Of a DNA stretch of 6,860 nucleotides, positions 1-6,168 are shown piece by piece; the stretch's first letter is position 1, and the number at the start of each line of letters is the position of its first letter. The notes beneath the pieces were generated by a model. That model was not told the origin of the DNA. It saw only the letters and a list, made by a program, of their open reading frames with translations, and ran no database searches. Source of the stretch: an uncultured Methanomicrobiales archaeon (GTDB lineage: Archaea > Thermoplasmatota > Thermoplasmata > Methanomassiliicoccales > Methanomethylophilaceae); assembly GCA_946528255.1 (NCBI GenBank), contig CAMMYR010000033.1, positions 1-6,860 of the forward strand, in the 5' to 3' direction. The translations under genes were made by a program, and so were the position numbers.

Positions 1-430
1 CGTAGTAGGAATGGACGAAGTAGAAGTTGCGGTCGGCTATCCCATCGAAGAGCCTGTCATCCGTGGAGACGGAGTTCCAGCCCATGTGGGGAGTCACCTT
101 GCAGGGCAGCTTCCTCACCCTCCCCGGATACATCCCGATGCCGGGTTCGGAGCCCTCGTCGCTGCCGGAGAACATCAGCTGGGCGCCGATGCAGATGCCC
201 AATGCCGGGACTCCGGATTCCAGCTTCTCTACCAGCTCCTCCCTGACGGGCTTGAGGCGCTCCATGCACTTGTCGAACGCGCCGACCCCCGGGAGCACTA
301 TGCATTCGGCATCCAGGAGCTTTGACATGTCGGTGACCACCTCTATCTCCGCACCGCACATCTCCAGGGACCTGCGGATGGAATAGAGGTTCCCCACGCC
401 GTAATCGGCGATGGTGATGCTCAGTGGCAT
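1..430 (-). CDS. hisH: Imidazole glycerol phosphate synthase glutaminase subunit HisH (partial, C-terminus beyond the window)
   Basis: HisH is the class I glutamine amidotransferase subunit that releases ammonia from glutamine for the HisF cyclase, giving imidazole glycerol phosphate and AICAR in the cytoplasm. I translated 143 residues from ATG 430-428. Visible family marks are the N-terminal IADYGVGNL strand-loop, LPGVGAF (46-52), the nucleophile elbow GICIGAQ (78-84) with Cys80, PHMGWN (114-119), and YFVHSYY (137-143) at the window edge. The family has about 200 residues, so the catalytic His and Glu near the C-terminus lie off the window. The start is supported by a strong GGAGGTGAT ribosome binding site at 445-437, 6 nt upstream. 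The gene overlaps the end of hisC by 10 nt, implying translational coupling. The elbow reads ICIGAQ where ICLGMQ is commoner, a mild variant. Identification is secure. Confidence 0.95.
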   Translation of the reverse strand, partial: MPLSITIADYGVGNLYSIRRSLEMCGAEIEVVTDMSKLLDAECIVLPGVGAFDKCMERLKPVREELVEKLESGVPALGICIGAQLMFSGSDEGSEPGIGMYPGRVRKLPCKVTPHMGWNSVSTDDRLFDGIADRNFYFVHSYY

Positions 431-1476
431 GACTCTATCACCTCCGCCGCCTTCTCCAGCAGTATGGCGTTGAGCTCGGCGGTTCCGACTGTGGTCCTGA
501 CGCAGTTCTCGGTCCTGCGCTTGGCGCCGAAGTCCCTTATGAGCACACCTTTGGCCTTGAGGCCGTCGACCAGGGCCTTATGGTCTATGGGCGACCTGGC
601 CATGATGAAATTGGAATCCGACGGGAAGGTCTCGAAACCGAGCTTCCTGAGGCCGGCATCCAGCTTGGGTCTCTGCTCGCGGACCATCTCCACGCTCCTC
701 CTGATGAAATCCTGGTCCGCCAGGGCCGCCAGCGCGGCGCCCTCGCTGACCATGTTGAGCGAGTAGGGGATCTTGATCTTCAGCATCATCTCGGCCAGCT
801 TCGTGTTGGCCGCGGCGTACCCCACGCGCATGGCGGCCATGGCGTAGGCTTTGGAGAAGGTCCTCATCACGATCAGGTTATCGAACTCCTCCACGCGGCC
901 CATCATGGTGCCCTCGGCGTATTCGCCGTACGCCTCGTCGACGATGACCACGCCCTCGAACCTGGAGAGGATCTCCTCGATGTCCTTCCTCCTGAAGCAG
1001 TTCCCGGTCGGGTTGTTGGGGGACGGCATTATCGCGACCTTCGCACCGCTCTTCACGATCCCGTCCACATCCAGCTGGAAGTCCTCGGTGAGGTCCGATT
1101 CGACGGTGGTCCCGCCGTTGAGCTTGACGAAGTAGTCGTACAGGGTGTACGACGGCACCGGCACGACGCAGTCGTCGCCCCAGTTGGTGAACGTCTTGAA
1201 AGCTACATCCAGCATCTCGTCGGATCCATTCCCGGCGATGATGTTGCCGGTCTCCAGACCGTACAGCTCCGCCAATGCGCCCCTGAGGCCGTCCGAGTAG
1301 GTGTTGGGATAGCCGTTGAGGTCCCAGCTCCCCTCGGCCAGGTACTTGGTGGCCGCGGGGTTGGATCCGAGCACATTGGTGTTGGTGTCCAGCCTGATCT
1401 CGCCGTTGAGCTTCGGGTTGTAGTAGATCTGGAAATCCCTGGTGGTTTCGCGCATCAGGTTCCTGGGCAGGGTCAT
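421..1476 (-). CDS. hisC: Histidinol-phosphate aminotransferase HisC
   Basis: A 351-residue PLP-dependent class I/II aminotransferase that converts imidazole acetol phosphate plus glutamate to L-histidinol phosphate and 2-oxoglutarate. Fold-type I marks appear in order: AGNGSDEMLD (81-90, cofactor phosphate region), SPNNPTGN (152-159), VIVDEAYGEY (177-186, with Asp180 expected to contact the pyridine nitrogen) and RTFSKAYAMAAMRVGY (205-220), where Lys209 is the expected Schiff-base lysine. Arg217 sits in the usual phosphate-binding position of that motif. Length matches the family. The ATG at 1476-1474 overlaps the hisG stop in an ATGA arrangement, and the gene runs 10 nt into hisH, so it is a middle gene of the his operon. 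Its ribosome binding site is weak, consistent with re-initiation after hisG. Related aminotransferases can act on aromatic amino acids, but the his neighbours make HisC the clear choice. Confidence 0.95.
   Translation of the reverse strand: MTLPRNLMRETTRDFQIYYNPKLNGEIRLDTNTNVLGSNPAATKYLAEGSWDLNGYPNTYSDGLRGALAELYGLETGNIIAGNGSDEMLDVAFKTFTNWGDDCVVPVPSYTLYDYFVKLNGGTTVESDLTEDFQLDVDGIVKSGAKVAIMPSPNNPTGNCFRRKDIEEILSRFEGVVIVDEAYGEYAEGTMMGRVEEFDNLIVMRTFSKAYAMAAMRVGYAAANTKLAEMMLKIKIPYSLNMVSEGAALAALADQDFIRRSVEMVREQRPKLDAGLRKLGFETFPSDSNFIMARSPIDHKALVDGLKAKGVLIRDFGAKRRTENCVRTTVGTAELNAILLEKAAEVIESCH
437..445 (-). promoter_or_regulatory. Shine-Dalgarno site of hisH
   Basis: On the minus strand this reads GGAGGTGAT, ending 6 nt before the hisH ATG, and lies inside the last codons of hisC. 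It is the strongest ribosome binding site in the window and fixes the hisH start at 430. Confidence 0.75.
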
Positions 1477-2336
1477 TCCACCAGCCTCTCGATGGCCGTG
1501 GTCAGGATCCCCTTGGCCCCGATCTTCTTGAGCTCCGCGATGGTGCGGAATACCTTGTCCGAGTCTATGACGGCGTGGACGGCTACGAAATCATCGTTGC
1601 CGGCCAGTTCGAGCACCGTGGGCCCGCCTATGCCCGGGATCAGCTTCTCGACGTATTCGAGCTTTGATTTCGGTACATCGGCCATGATGTACTTCCTGTC
1701 CTCGGCGGCGAGCACGCTCTTGATGGAGCTGGCGATCTCCTCGATCTCCTCGCCCTTCTCCGCCAGTGCGCTCTCCGATGAGAAGAACGCGGCCTGCGAC
1801 TCTATGATGGTTCCGACCTCCCTGAGCCTGTTGGTCCTGAGGGTGGAGCCGGTGGACACCAGGTCCACGATGAAATCCGAGAGGCCGAGATACGGCATGA
1901 TCTCCGCCGCGCCGGTGACGACCATGATCTGCACGTCCTTCCCATGGGACTCGAAGTACCTCTTGGAGAGGTTGGGGAAGGAGGTCGCGATCCTGCTGCC
2001 GTCCTTGATCTGCGATATGTCGGTGATGCCGGATGCCTCCGGTACGGCGACGGCGAGGTGGCAGTATCCGAACCTGAGGTCCATCATCTTCACGAGCTCG
2101 TGCCCGGATTCGGACTGCTCGTCGATGCCGGTTATCCCCGCATCCAGAGCGCCAGCGGCGATGAAGCTGGGGATGTCCTGGGCGCGTACGAAGACCACTT
2201 CGATATCCTGGTTGCGGATCTTGACGTAGAGCCTGCGCCCTATGTCCTCTCCCAGATCGAGGCCGGCCTTCCTGAGGATCTCCACGGTCCTCTCGTTCAG
2301 CCTGCCCTTGTTCGGAACGCCAATTTTAACGGTCAT
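1473..2336 (-). CDS. hisG: ATP phosphoribosyltransferase HisG, long form
   Basis: HisG catalyses the first committed step of histidine biosynthesis, joining ATP and PRPP to give phosphoribosyl-ATP. The 287-residue product begins MTVKIGVPNKGRL, the standard N-terminal strand and loop. The PRPP-binding signature lies at about 154-167 (DFIVDLVSTGSTLR). Residues after about 210 form the extra C-terminal ACT-like domain of the long-form enzyme (GGPTVLEL at 237-244, ending AKGILTTAIERL), which in characterised long-form HisG binds histidine for feedback inhibition and makes a HisZ partner unnecessary. It lies 1 nt after the stop of SMR A and overlaps hisC by 4 nt. No Shine-Dalgarno sequence precedes the ATG, but a TATA-like element lies about 24 nt upstream, so a leaderless mRNA is likely in addition to read-through from the SMR genes. 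Confidence 0.96.
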   Translation of the reverse strand: MTVKIGVPNKGRLNERTVEILRKAGLDLGEDIGRRLYVKIRNQDIEVVFVRAQDIPSFIAAGALDAGITGIDEQSESGHELVKMMDLRFGYCHLAVAVPEASGITDISQIKDGSRIATSFPNLSKRYFESHGKDVQIMVVTGAAEIMPYLGLSDFIVDLVSTGSTLRTNRLREVGTIIESQAAFFSSESALAEKGEEIEEIASSIKSVLAAEDRKYIMADVPKSKLEYVEKLIPGIGGPTVLELAGNDDFVAVHAVIDSDKVFRTIAELKKIGAKGILTTAIERLVE

Positions 2337-2337
2337 G

Positions 2338-2721
2338 TTAAGTCCCGTGCGTTCGTATAAATAAGGGATAGATAAAGCCGACGGCAGTTCGGTGCTCTTC
2401 CTGGGACACCAGATTTATCCCGATTATCCCGCCGACGACGACCGCCAGGCATATCCAGCCCATCACGCCGAGGGTCTCGTCGAAGATGATCAGCCCTGCG
2501 ATGGTGGCGAGTATGGCGCCGATGCCAACCCAGACCGCGTAGCATGTCCCCATGGGCAGCCCCGCCTTGAGTCCCCTGTTCAGGAAGTAGACGCTGATAA
2601 GGATGAAGACCACGGTGACGGCATCCCAGAACAGGTCGCGGAACCCGTCGGACATCTTCATGGCGAGCGCCCATGCGGTCTCGAACACGCCGCCGGTTAT
2701 GACCCAGTACCACGGTTTCAT
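2338..2721 (-). CDS. Small multidrug resistance (SMR) family transporter, SugE/Gdx-like, subunit A
   Basis: A 127-residue four-helix membrane protein of the SMR family, proton-coupled exporters of small cations. Helices fall at about 4-20, 32-48, 56-80 and 85-104. Glu14 in GGVFETAW is the conserved proton/substrate carboxylate; Trp17, Ser43, Tyr61 and Trp64 (in GTCYAVWVGIGA) match the positions lining the guanidinium site of Gdx proteins. Basic residues lie mostly in the N-terminus, the middle loop (Arg49, Lys52) and the C-tail, predicting N-in/C-in. A tail of about 22 residues follows the last helix, longer than usual for a family of about 105-110, and coincides with the hisG promoter. The start is supported by GGAGG at 2733-2729, and it overlaps subunit B by an ATGA. 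Guanidinium is only one possible substrate; the true one is unknown. Confidence 0.88.
   Translation of the reverse strand: MKPWYWVITGGVFETAWALAMKMSDGFRDLFWDAVTVVFILISVYFLNRGLKAGLPMGTCYAVWVGIGAILATIAGLIIFDETLGVMGWICLAVVVGGIIGINLVSQEEHRTAVGFIYPLFIRTHGT
2356..2365 (-). promoter_or_regulatory. Probable archaeal TATA box for hisG, inside the SMR A coding sequence
   Basis: The minus strand reads CTTATTTATA, centred about 24 nt upstream of the hisG ATG, the spacing expected for a transcript starting at or near the start codon. The same bases encode Leu-Phe-Ile in the C-terminal tail of SMR A. The region is conspicuously AT-rich within GC-rich surroundings. The upstream BRE position is not clearly purine-rich, so this is a moderate call. 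Confidence 0.55.
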
Positions 2722-3053
2722 AATCCCGCCTCCGCGCAGATCTCCAGACCCACCACTCCTGCGATGATGACGAATACGAACAGGATTTTCAGGCGGTCGA
2801 GCTTCTCCTTGTACAGTATCAGACCGGAGATCAGGGTGAATACCGCTCCAAGCCCGGTCCAGAGGGAGTATGAGACACCGACGTTCATACCCTCCTCCAT
2901 GGCAAATGCCAGACAGATGGGGCTTATGAACATGAATGCCAGGGCCACGGCTCCCCAGAGGAGGCTCTTGGTGTCATTGTACTTCTTGAGCCCGATGACC
3001 CAGACGGGCTCCAGGAACCCGCCGATGATGACCCAGATTATGGCCATGTCCAT
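2718..3053 (-). CDS. Small multidrug resistance (SMR) family transporter, SugE/Gdx-like, subunit B
   Basis: A 111-residue SMR protein with four predicted helices and the family core: Glu15 in GGFLEPVW, Trp18, Ser44, and Tyr62/Trp65 in SYSLWTGLGA. Basic residues are confined to loop 1 (Lys23, Lys24, Lys29) and loop 3 (Lys82, Lys84, Arg87, Lys89), with none in the N-terminus, middle loop or tail, so N-out/C-out is strongly predicted, opposite to subunit A. This is the pattern of obligate heterodimeric SMR pairs such as YkkCD. I start it at ATG 3053; an ATG at 3047 is possible and would place the glutamate at residue 13, as in Gdx-Clo. The frame stays open to 3653, but that upstream part lies antisense to the helicase gene and is not SMR-like. 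A TATA box about 30 nt upstream suggests it is the first gene of the array. Confidence 0.88.
   Translation of the reverse strand: MDMAIIWVIIGGFLEPVWVIGLKKYNDTKSLLWGAVALAFMFISPICLAFAMEEGMNVGVSYSLWTGLGAVFTLISGLILYKEKLDRLKILFVFVIIAGVVGLEICAEAGL
2729..2733 (-). promoter_or_regulatory. Shine-Dalgarno site of SMR subunit A
   Basis: GGAGG on the minus strand, 7 nt before the ATG at 2721, within the last codons of subunit B. It supports the chosen start and coupled translation of the pair. Confidence 0.6.
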
Positions 3054-3058
3054 GGTAC

Positions 3059-3095
3059 GGCCAGGCGCTCCGTGATTGATATATCTTTCCTGGCC
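3059..3095. repeat. Inverted repeat flanking the SMR promoter
   Basis: GGCCAGG at 3059-3065 and CCTGGCC at 3089-3095 are perfect inverted arms with a 23-nt spacer containing the TATA element; arm centres are 30 bp apart. The arrangement could be a repressor operator covering the core promoter and start site, but arms this short also arise by chance in GC-rich DNA. Confidence 0.3.
3079..3090 (-). promoter_or_regulatory. Probable BRE/TATA promoter of the SMR-his array
   Basis: The minus strand reads GGAAAGATATAT(C): a purine-rich BRE-like stretch followed by a TATA element centred near 3082. Transcription would start about 26 nt downstream, near 3056, leaving at most a few untranslated bases before ATG 3053. 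No Shine-Dalgarno sequence is present. Two 7-bp inverted arms (GGCCAGG 3059-3065 and CCTGGCC 3089-3095) bracket it. Confidence 0.6.
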
Positions 3096-3115
3096 CCAGA
3101 TGCATATGGGGCGCT

Positions 3116-3125
3116 TGCGATCGCA
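3116..3125. repeat. 10-bp perfect palindrome in the divergent promoter region
   Basis: TGCGATCGCA is self-complementary and lies upstream of both divergent TATA elements, about 34 bp from the SMR one and about 80 bp from the helicase one. It is a candidate regulator-binding site only; nothing in the sequence names the protein. Confidence 0.25.
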
Positions 3126-3202
3126 TCCTTTTCCCCCATTCCACAAAAAGGTGCATCGATGGATGATTTTAGGGTTAATCAATTGCAGCGACGAAATCGT
3201 AG

Positions 3203-3210
3203 TTTTAATA
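3203..3210 (+). promoter_or_regulatory. Probable TATA box of the helicase gene
   Basis: TTTTAATA, centred at about 3206.5, lies 25.5 nt before ATG 3232 and only 19.5 nt before ATG 3226. No Shine-Dalgarno sequence precedes either start. The spacing favours a leaderless transcript beginning at 3232. A small dyad, ACGA-AA-TCGT (3191-3200), lies just upstream. Confidence 0.5.
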
Positions 3211-3231
3211 CAACCTCCCCAATCGATGCCC

Positions 3232-5187
3232 ATGGACACGGGTGAGCTCGTCAGAGCCTGCGTGGAGTGCTGCACCAACGCCAACGAGTACATGGAGGCC
3301 AGGCGCTTCGAGAATCCCGATCTCGGGATGTCTGTCATAGAAGCCACCTTCAAGCTCGACGGCGATGAGGCGGTGTTCAAGCTCCAGGGCAGGATCTCGG
3401 ACACCTTCGGATTGATGCTGCGCATCGGCAACCGCGAATACGCCGATTCAGAGGTCAACTTCCAGGAGTTCAACGAGATCACCCGCACGGTCAAAGCGTA
3501 TCCTTCGGAATACGTGCTCGGCAAGCTCCGGTCAGAGAAGGACAACAAGGTCGAGCTGGTCACCGATCTCAGATGGCTCCTGAGGATGACCGGCAGATAC
3601 TTCGAGTCCTTCGGATCGAAAATATCCTTACCGTTACCCTTATCCGCGGGCAACGGAGATCGTCCTGTCTATACGCATTCGCCTACCGAGCAGCAGAGGG
3701 CGGCCGTGGAAGTAATTCTGTCCAACCCTCTCACCTATATCTGGGGCGCACCCGGAACGGGCAAGACCCAGTTCGTCCTAGCAACCTGCATAACGGAGCT
3801 CCTTCGCAAGGGGAAGAAAATCGCCGTGCTGGCACCTACGAACAACGCCATAGAGCAGGTGCTAAGGGGGTTGTTGAACGCCCTGGCCGAGAGCGATCCC
3901 GATGGCAACCTCATAGACATCTCCACGGATGTCATCCGCCTGGGTATGTCATCCGATACGTTCATGAGGGAATACCCCGAGGTATGCGAGCGCAAGGACA
4001 TCCAGAAGAGGATCCAATCCAAATCCCGCTCCCTCGACATGTGTTCCAAGGCCCTACTCATGAGGCTCGCGGGGAAGGACCCGCCGGAGTTCTCCGGCAT
4101 GGGGGATATCGAGATCCGCGCCAAGATGGATGCCCTCGAGAAGCAGATATCCGAGCTCAGGCAGCAGGAGACGGGATTCAGGCTGAAGAGCGCCCGCATC
4201 GTCGCCATGACCCCTCAGAAGCTGATGATGTCCTTCGCGCCCGAGGAGGATGAATCCCACAGGAAGCTGGAGGTCGACCACATCTTCATCGACGAGGCTG
4301 GATACTGCAGCGCCCTGAACGCGCTGCCCGCATTCATGTTCGGTGTCCCGGTCACCATGCTCGGCGACCACAAGCAGCTGCCCCCGGTGTGCGAGATAGA
4401 TCCGGGTGATGTGAAGGAGGGCATCGAGCGCAACGACGCAAAGAGGTTCTTCTTCCTCCTGGACCGCTCGGCGCTGTTCGCCGAGGATCTAATCTCCCTA
4501 TCGAGGACAGATTTGGAAGCATCCTATCTCGAGGGAAAGGAGCAGAAGCACCTCAACACCGTGACCAGGAAGCTCACCCAATCGCACCGTTTCGGAGACA
4601 ATCTGGCACAGATACTGGACAGGTTCGTCTACCGCAACGGGATATCCGGCTCCGCCGACAGCCGCCTGGAGATCATGTGCGTGGATGTCCAGTACGAGGA
4701 CCGCACCGACAGGAGCAATCTGGGCGAGGCGGAGGCCGTGAAGCAGTTCCTTGAGTCGGAGCATATCAGCCCTTCGGATGTCGCCATCCTCACACCTTAC
4801 CGCAACCAGGTGGCGCTGCTCCGCAGGACCCTCCCTAAGAGGTACGACGACAGCATCCTGACCGTCCACCGCTCCCAGGGCAGGGAGTGGGACACCGTTG
4901 TGTTCAGCGTGGTGGACAACAGGGTGGTCCTCGAGGGCAAGGAGTTCCAGCTGCACCTCACCAGCATGGAGGAAGGGTGCGGCGGGGAATCCGTGATAAA
5001 CACGGCGGTCTCCAGGGCCAAGAGGAGGCTGGTGATCTTCTGCGACAGGGGATTCTGGTCCGGGAGGGAGGGGGAGCTTATCTCCGCCCTAGTGGATTCG
5101 TCCGAGGAATTGATGCTCGGCGGAGAGAACCTGGCTGAAGCGGCGGCCGGTGCGGTGAAGGCGGAAGGCAGCCGAAAAGAAGGATGA
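3232..5187 (+). CDS. Superfamily 1 DNA/RNA helicase of the Upf1/DNA2 type, with an unassigned N-terminal domain
   Basis: A 651-residue ATP-dependent helicase, presumably cytoplasmic. Motifs in order: a Q-motif-like PTEQQRAA just before Walker A; Walker A GAPGTGKT (172-179, Lys178); motif Ia APTNNA (201-206); DEAG Walker B (354-357); motif III GDHKQLPP (378-385); SHRF (451-454, replacing the usual QYRM-type motif); ILTPYRNQ (519-526); VHRSQGREWD (545-554); and NTAVSRAKRR (590-599) carrying the arginine finger. Between Ia and II lies a charged helical stretch (about 268-330) resembling the stalk insertion of Upf1-like enzymes. Residues 1 to about 150 match no domain I recognise and include a CVECC cluster near residue 11. 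I start at ATG 3232 from TATA spacing; ATG 3226 adds two residues, and the frame stays open to 3076 without plausible protein. It stands alone between divergent and convergent neighbours. Whether it acts on DNA or RNA cannot be told. Confidence 0.88.
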   Translation: MDTGELVRACVECCTNANEYMEARRFENPDLGMSVIEATFKLDGDEAVFKLQGRISDTFGLMLRIGNREYADSEVNFQEFNEITRTVKAYPSEYVLGKLRSEKDNKVELVTDLRWLLRMTGRYFESFGSKISLPLPLSAGNGDRPVYTHSPTEQQRAAVEVILSNPLTYIWGAPGTGKTQFVLATCITELLRKGKKIAVLAPTNNAIEQVLRGLLNALAESDPDGNLIDISTDVIRLGMSSDTFMREYPEVCERKDIQKRIQSKSRSLDMCSKALLMRLAGKDPPEFSGMGDIEIRAKMDALEKQISELRQQETGFRLKSARIVAMTPQKLMMSFAPEEDESHRKLEVDHIFIDEAGYCSALNALPAFMFGVPVTMLGDHKQLPPVCEIDPGDVKEGIERNDAKRFFFLLDRSALFAEDLISLSRTDLEASYLEGKEQKHLNTVTRKLTQSHRFGDNLAQILDRFVYRNGISGSADSRLEIMCVDVQYEDRTDRSNLGEAEAVKQFLESEHISPSDVAILTPYRNQVALLRRTLPKRYDDSILTVHRSQGREWDTVVFSVVDNRVVLEGKEFQLHLTSMEEGCGGESVINTAVSRAKRRLVIFCDRGFWSGREGELISALVDSSEELMLGGENLAEAAAGAVKAEGSRKEG

Positions 5188-5189
5188 CG

Positions 5190-5211
5190 CCCGCCGGGTC
5201 TCCCCGGCGGG
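5190..5211. terminator. Bidirectional terminator hairpin between helicase and porB
   Basis: CCCGCCGGG (5190-5198) and CCCGGCGGG (5203-5211) form a perfect 9-bp GC stem with a 4-nt TCTC loop, two bases after the helicase stop and nine before the porB stop. Read on the minus strand, the hairpin is followed by a pyrimidine-rich stretch (TCCTTCTTTT, 5184-5175), which suits archaeal T-tract termination of the porAB transcript; on the plus strand only a short GGGTTTA follows. Confidence 0.6.
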
Positions 5212-5220
5212 ATGGGTTTA

Positions 5221-6168
5221 TCAGAGGCTGGACAGGCGCACGAGCCTGTCCCATCTCCTGTCGGTCTCGGCCTGCATGGCCTCGACGACATCGCTCCAGC
5301 GCTCCTGCTGGAGGTGCTTGAACCTGCCCTGGGAGTTGATCCACTCGGTGACGGGCTTCCTCTCGGCCTTGCCGTCCGCGATGCGGGCGCTCTCGCCGGT
5401 CAGGGCGTACTGCCCGTCGACGACCTCGTAGAGGGGCCAGACGCAGGTCTCCACGGCCAGCTTCGCCCTGGCGATGGTCTGGTCGGAGGGGAACCTCCAT
5501 CCCCTGGGGCAGGGGGAGATCGCGTTGATGAAGCAGGGCCCGTTGCACTCGAATCCCTTGCGGGCCTTGGTGACGGTGTCGCGCCAGTTGTGGGGGGACA
5601 CCTGCGCCACGTAGGGGATGTTGTGGGCGATCATGACCTCGGTCATGTCCTTGGAGAACTCCTTCTTACCGGAAGCGACGGATCCCGCCCAGGAAGTGGT
5701 GGTGGACGATCCGACGGGGGTCGCTGAGGACCTCTGGATACCGGTGTTCATGTAAGCCTCGTTGTTCAGGCACACGTACATCATCCTGTGGCCCCTCTCC
5801 ATGGCTCCGGAGAGAGCCTGCAGACCGATGTCGTAGGTCGCGCCGTCGCCGGCGAAGTTGACGAACTTGATGTCCTCGTGGATCTTGCCCTTCCTCTTCA
5901 GCGCGACGTAGGCGGTCTCCAGTCCGGCGCAGGTGGCCGCACCGTTGCCGAACGCGGTGTGGATGAACGGGGTGTTCCAGGAGGTGTACGGGAAGATGGT
6001 GGTCGAGACCTCGAAGCATCCGGTGGATGCGGAGACCGCGATCGGATCCTCGGTACCCATCATTATCTGCTTGGCGATGATCGATTCCCCGCAGCCCGCG
6101 CACAGCCTGTGGCCGCTGGCGAGCCTGACGGGGAGCTTGTTGAGCTCCTTAAGGGACAGAGACGTCAT
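5221..6168 (-). CDS. porB: Pyruvate (2-oxoacid):ferredoxin oxidoreductase subunit beta, PorB
   Basis: The beta subunit binds thiamine pyrophosphate and the proximal [4Fe-4S] cluster of the enzyme that interconverts pyruvate plus CoA with acetyl-CoA, CO2 and reduced ferredoxin. The 315-residue product shows LCAGCGE (22-28), with Cys23 and Cys26, then Cys51 in STGCFE and Cys220 in SPCPRGW, matching the four cluster ligands of archaeal PorB. The TPP/Mg site is GDGATYDIG (108-116) through NNEAYMNTGIQRS (135-147). Length fits the family. The ATG at 6168 overlaps the porA stop (ATGA) and follows GGGGGTGA at 6180-6173; upstream in-frame sequence to 6555 is a shadow of porA. It is the last gene of its operon, ending at the shared hairpin. 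Pyruvate is inferred from resemblance; a related oxoacid enzyme such as 2-oxoisovalerate (VOR) is less likely. Confidence 0.93.
   Translation of the reverse strand: MTSLSLKELNKLPVRLASGHRLCAGCGESIIAKQIMMGTEDPIAVSASTGCFEVSTTIFPYTSWNTPFIHTAFGNGAATCAGLETAYVALKRKGKIHEDIKFVNFAGDGATYDIGLQALSGAMERGHRMMYVCLNNEAYMNTGIQRSSATPVGSSTTTSWAGSVASGKKEFSKDMTEVMIAHNIPYVAQVSPHNWRDTVTKARKGFECNGPCFINAISPCPRGWRFPSDQTIARAKLAVETCVWPLYEVVDGQYALTGESARIADGKAERKPVTEWINSQGRFKHLQQERWSDVVEAMQAETDRRWDRLVRLSSL

Noticed and set aside
580..2229. A 549-codon open frame on the plus strand, antisense to hisC and hisG
   Set aside because: It crosses two well-identified his genes and translates to low-complexity His/Val/Gly/Arg-rich sequence with no domain. 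Long antisense frames are a common side effect of GC-rich codon usage.
3054..3110. A guanidine riboswitch upstream of the SMR pair
   Set aside because: The predicted transcript starts only a few bases before the ATG, leaving no room for a structured leader, and I see no conserved riboswitch motif.
3076..3231. Longer helicase start at 3076
   Set aside because: The extra 52 residues would span the divergent promoter, including both TATA elements, and show no protein-like pattern.
3054..3653. Upstream extension of SMR subunit B to a 311-residue protein
   Set aside because: The added 200 residues are antisense to the helicase, Ser/Leu-rich and unlike any SMR protein. The TATA box and the family N-terminus place the start at 3053 or 3047.
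5038..5187. A frameshifted or truncated helicase C-terminus
   Set aside because: The last helicase motif is intact and the gene runs about 50 residues past it to a stop just before a terminator-like hairpin; the tail is simply Ala/Glu-rich.
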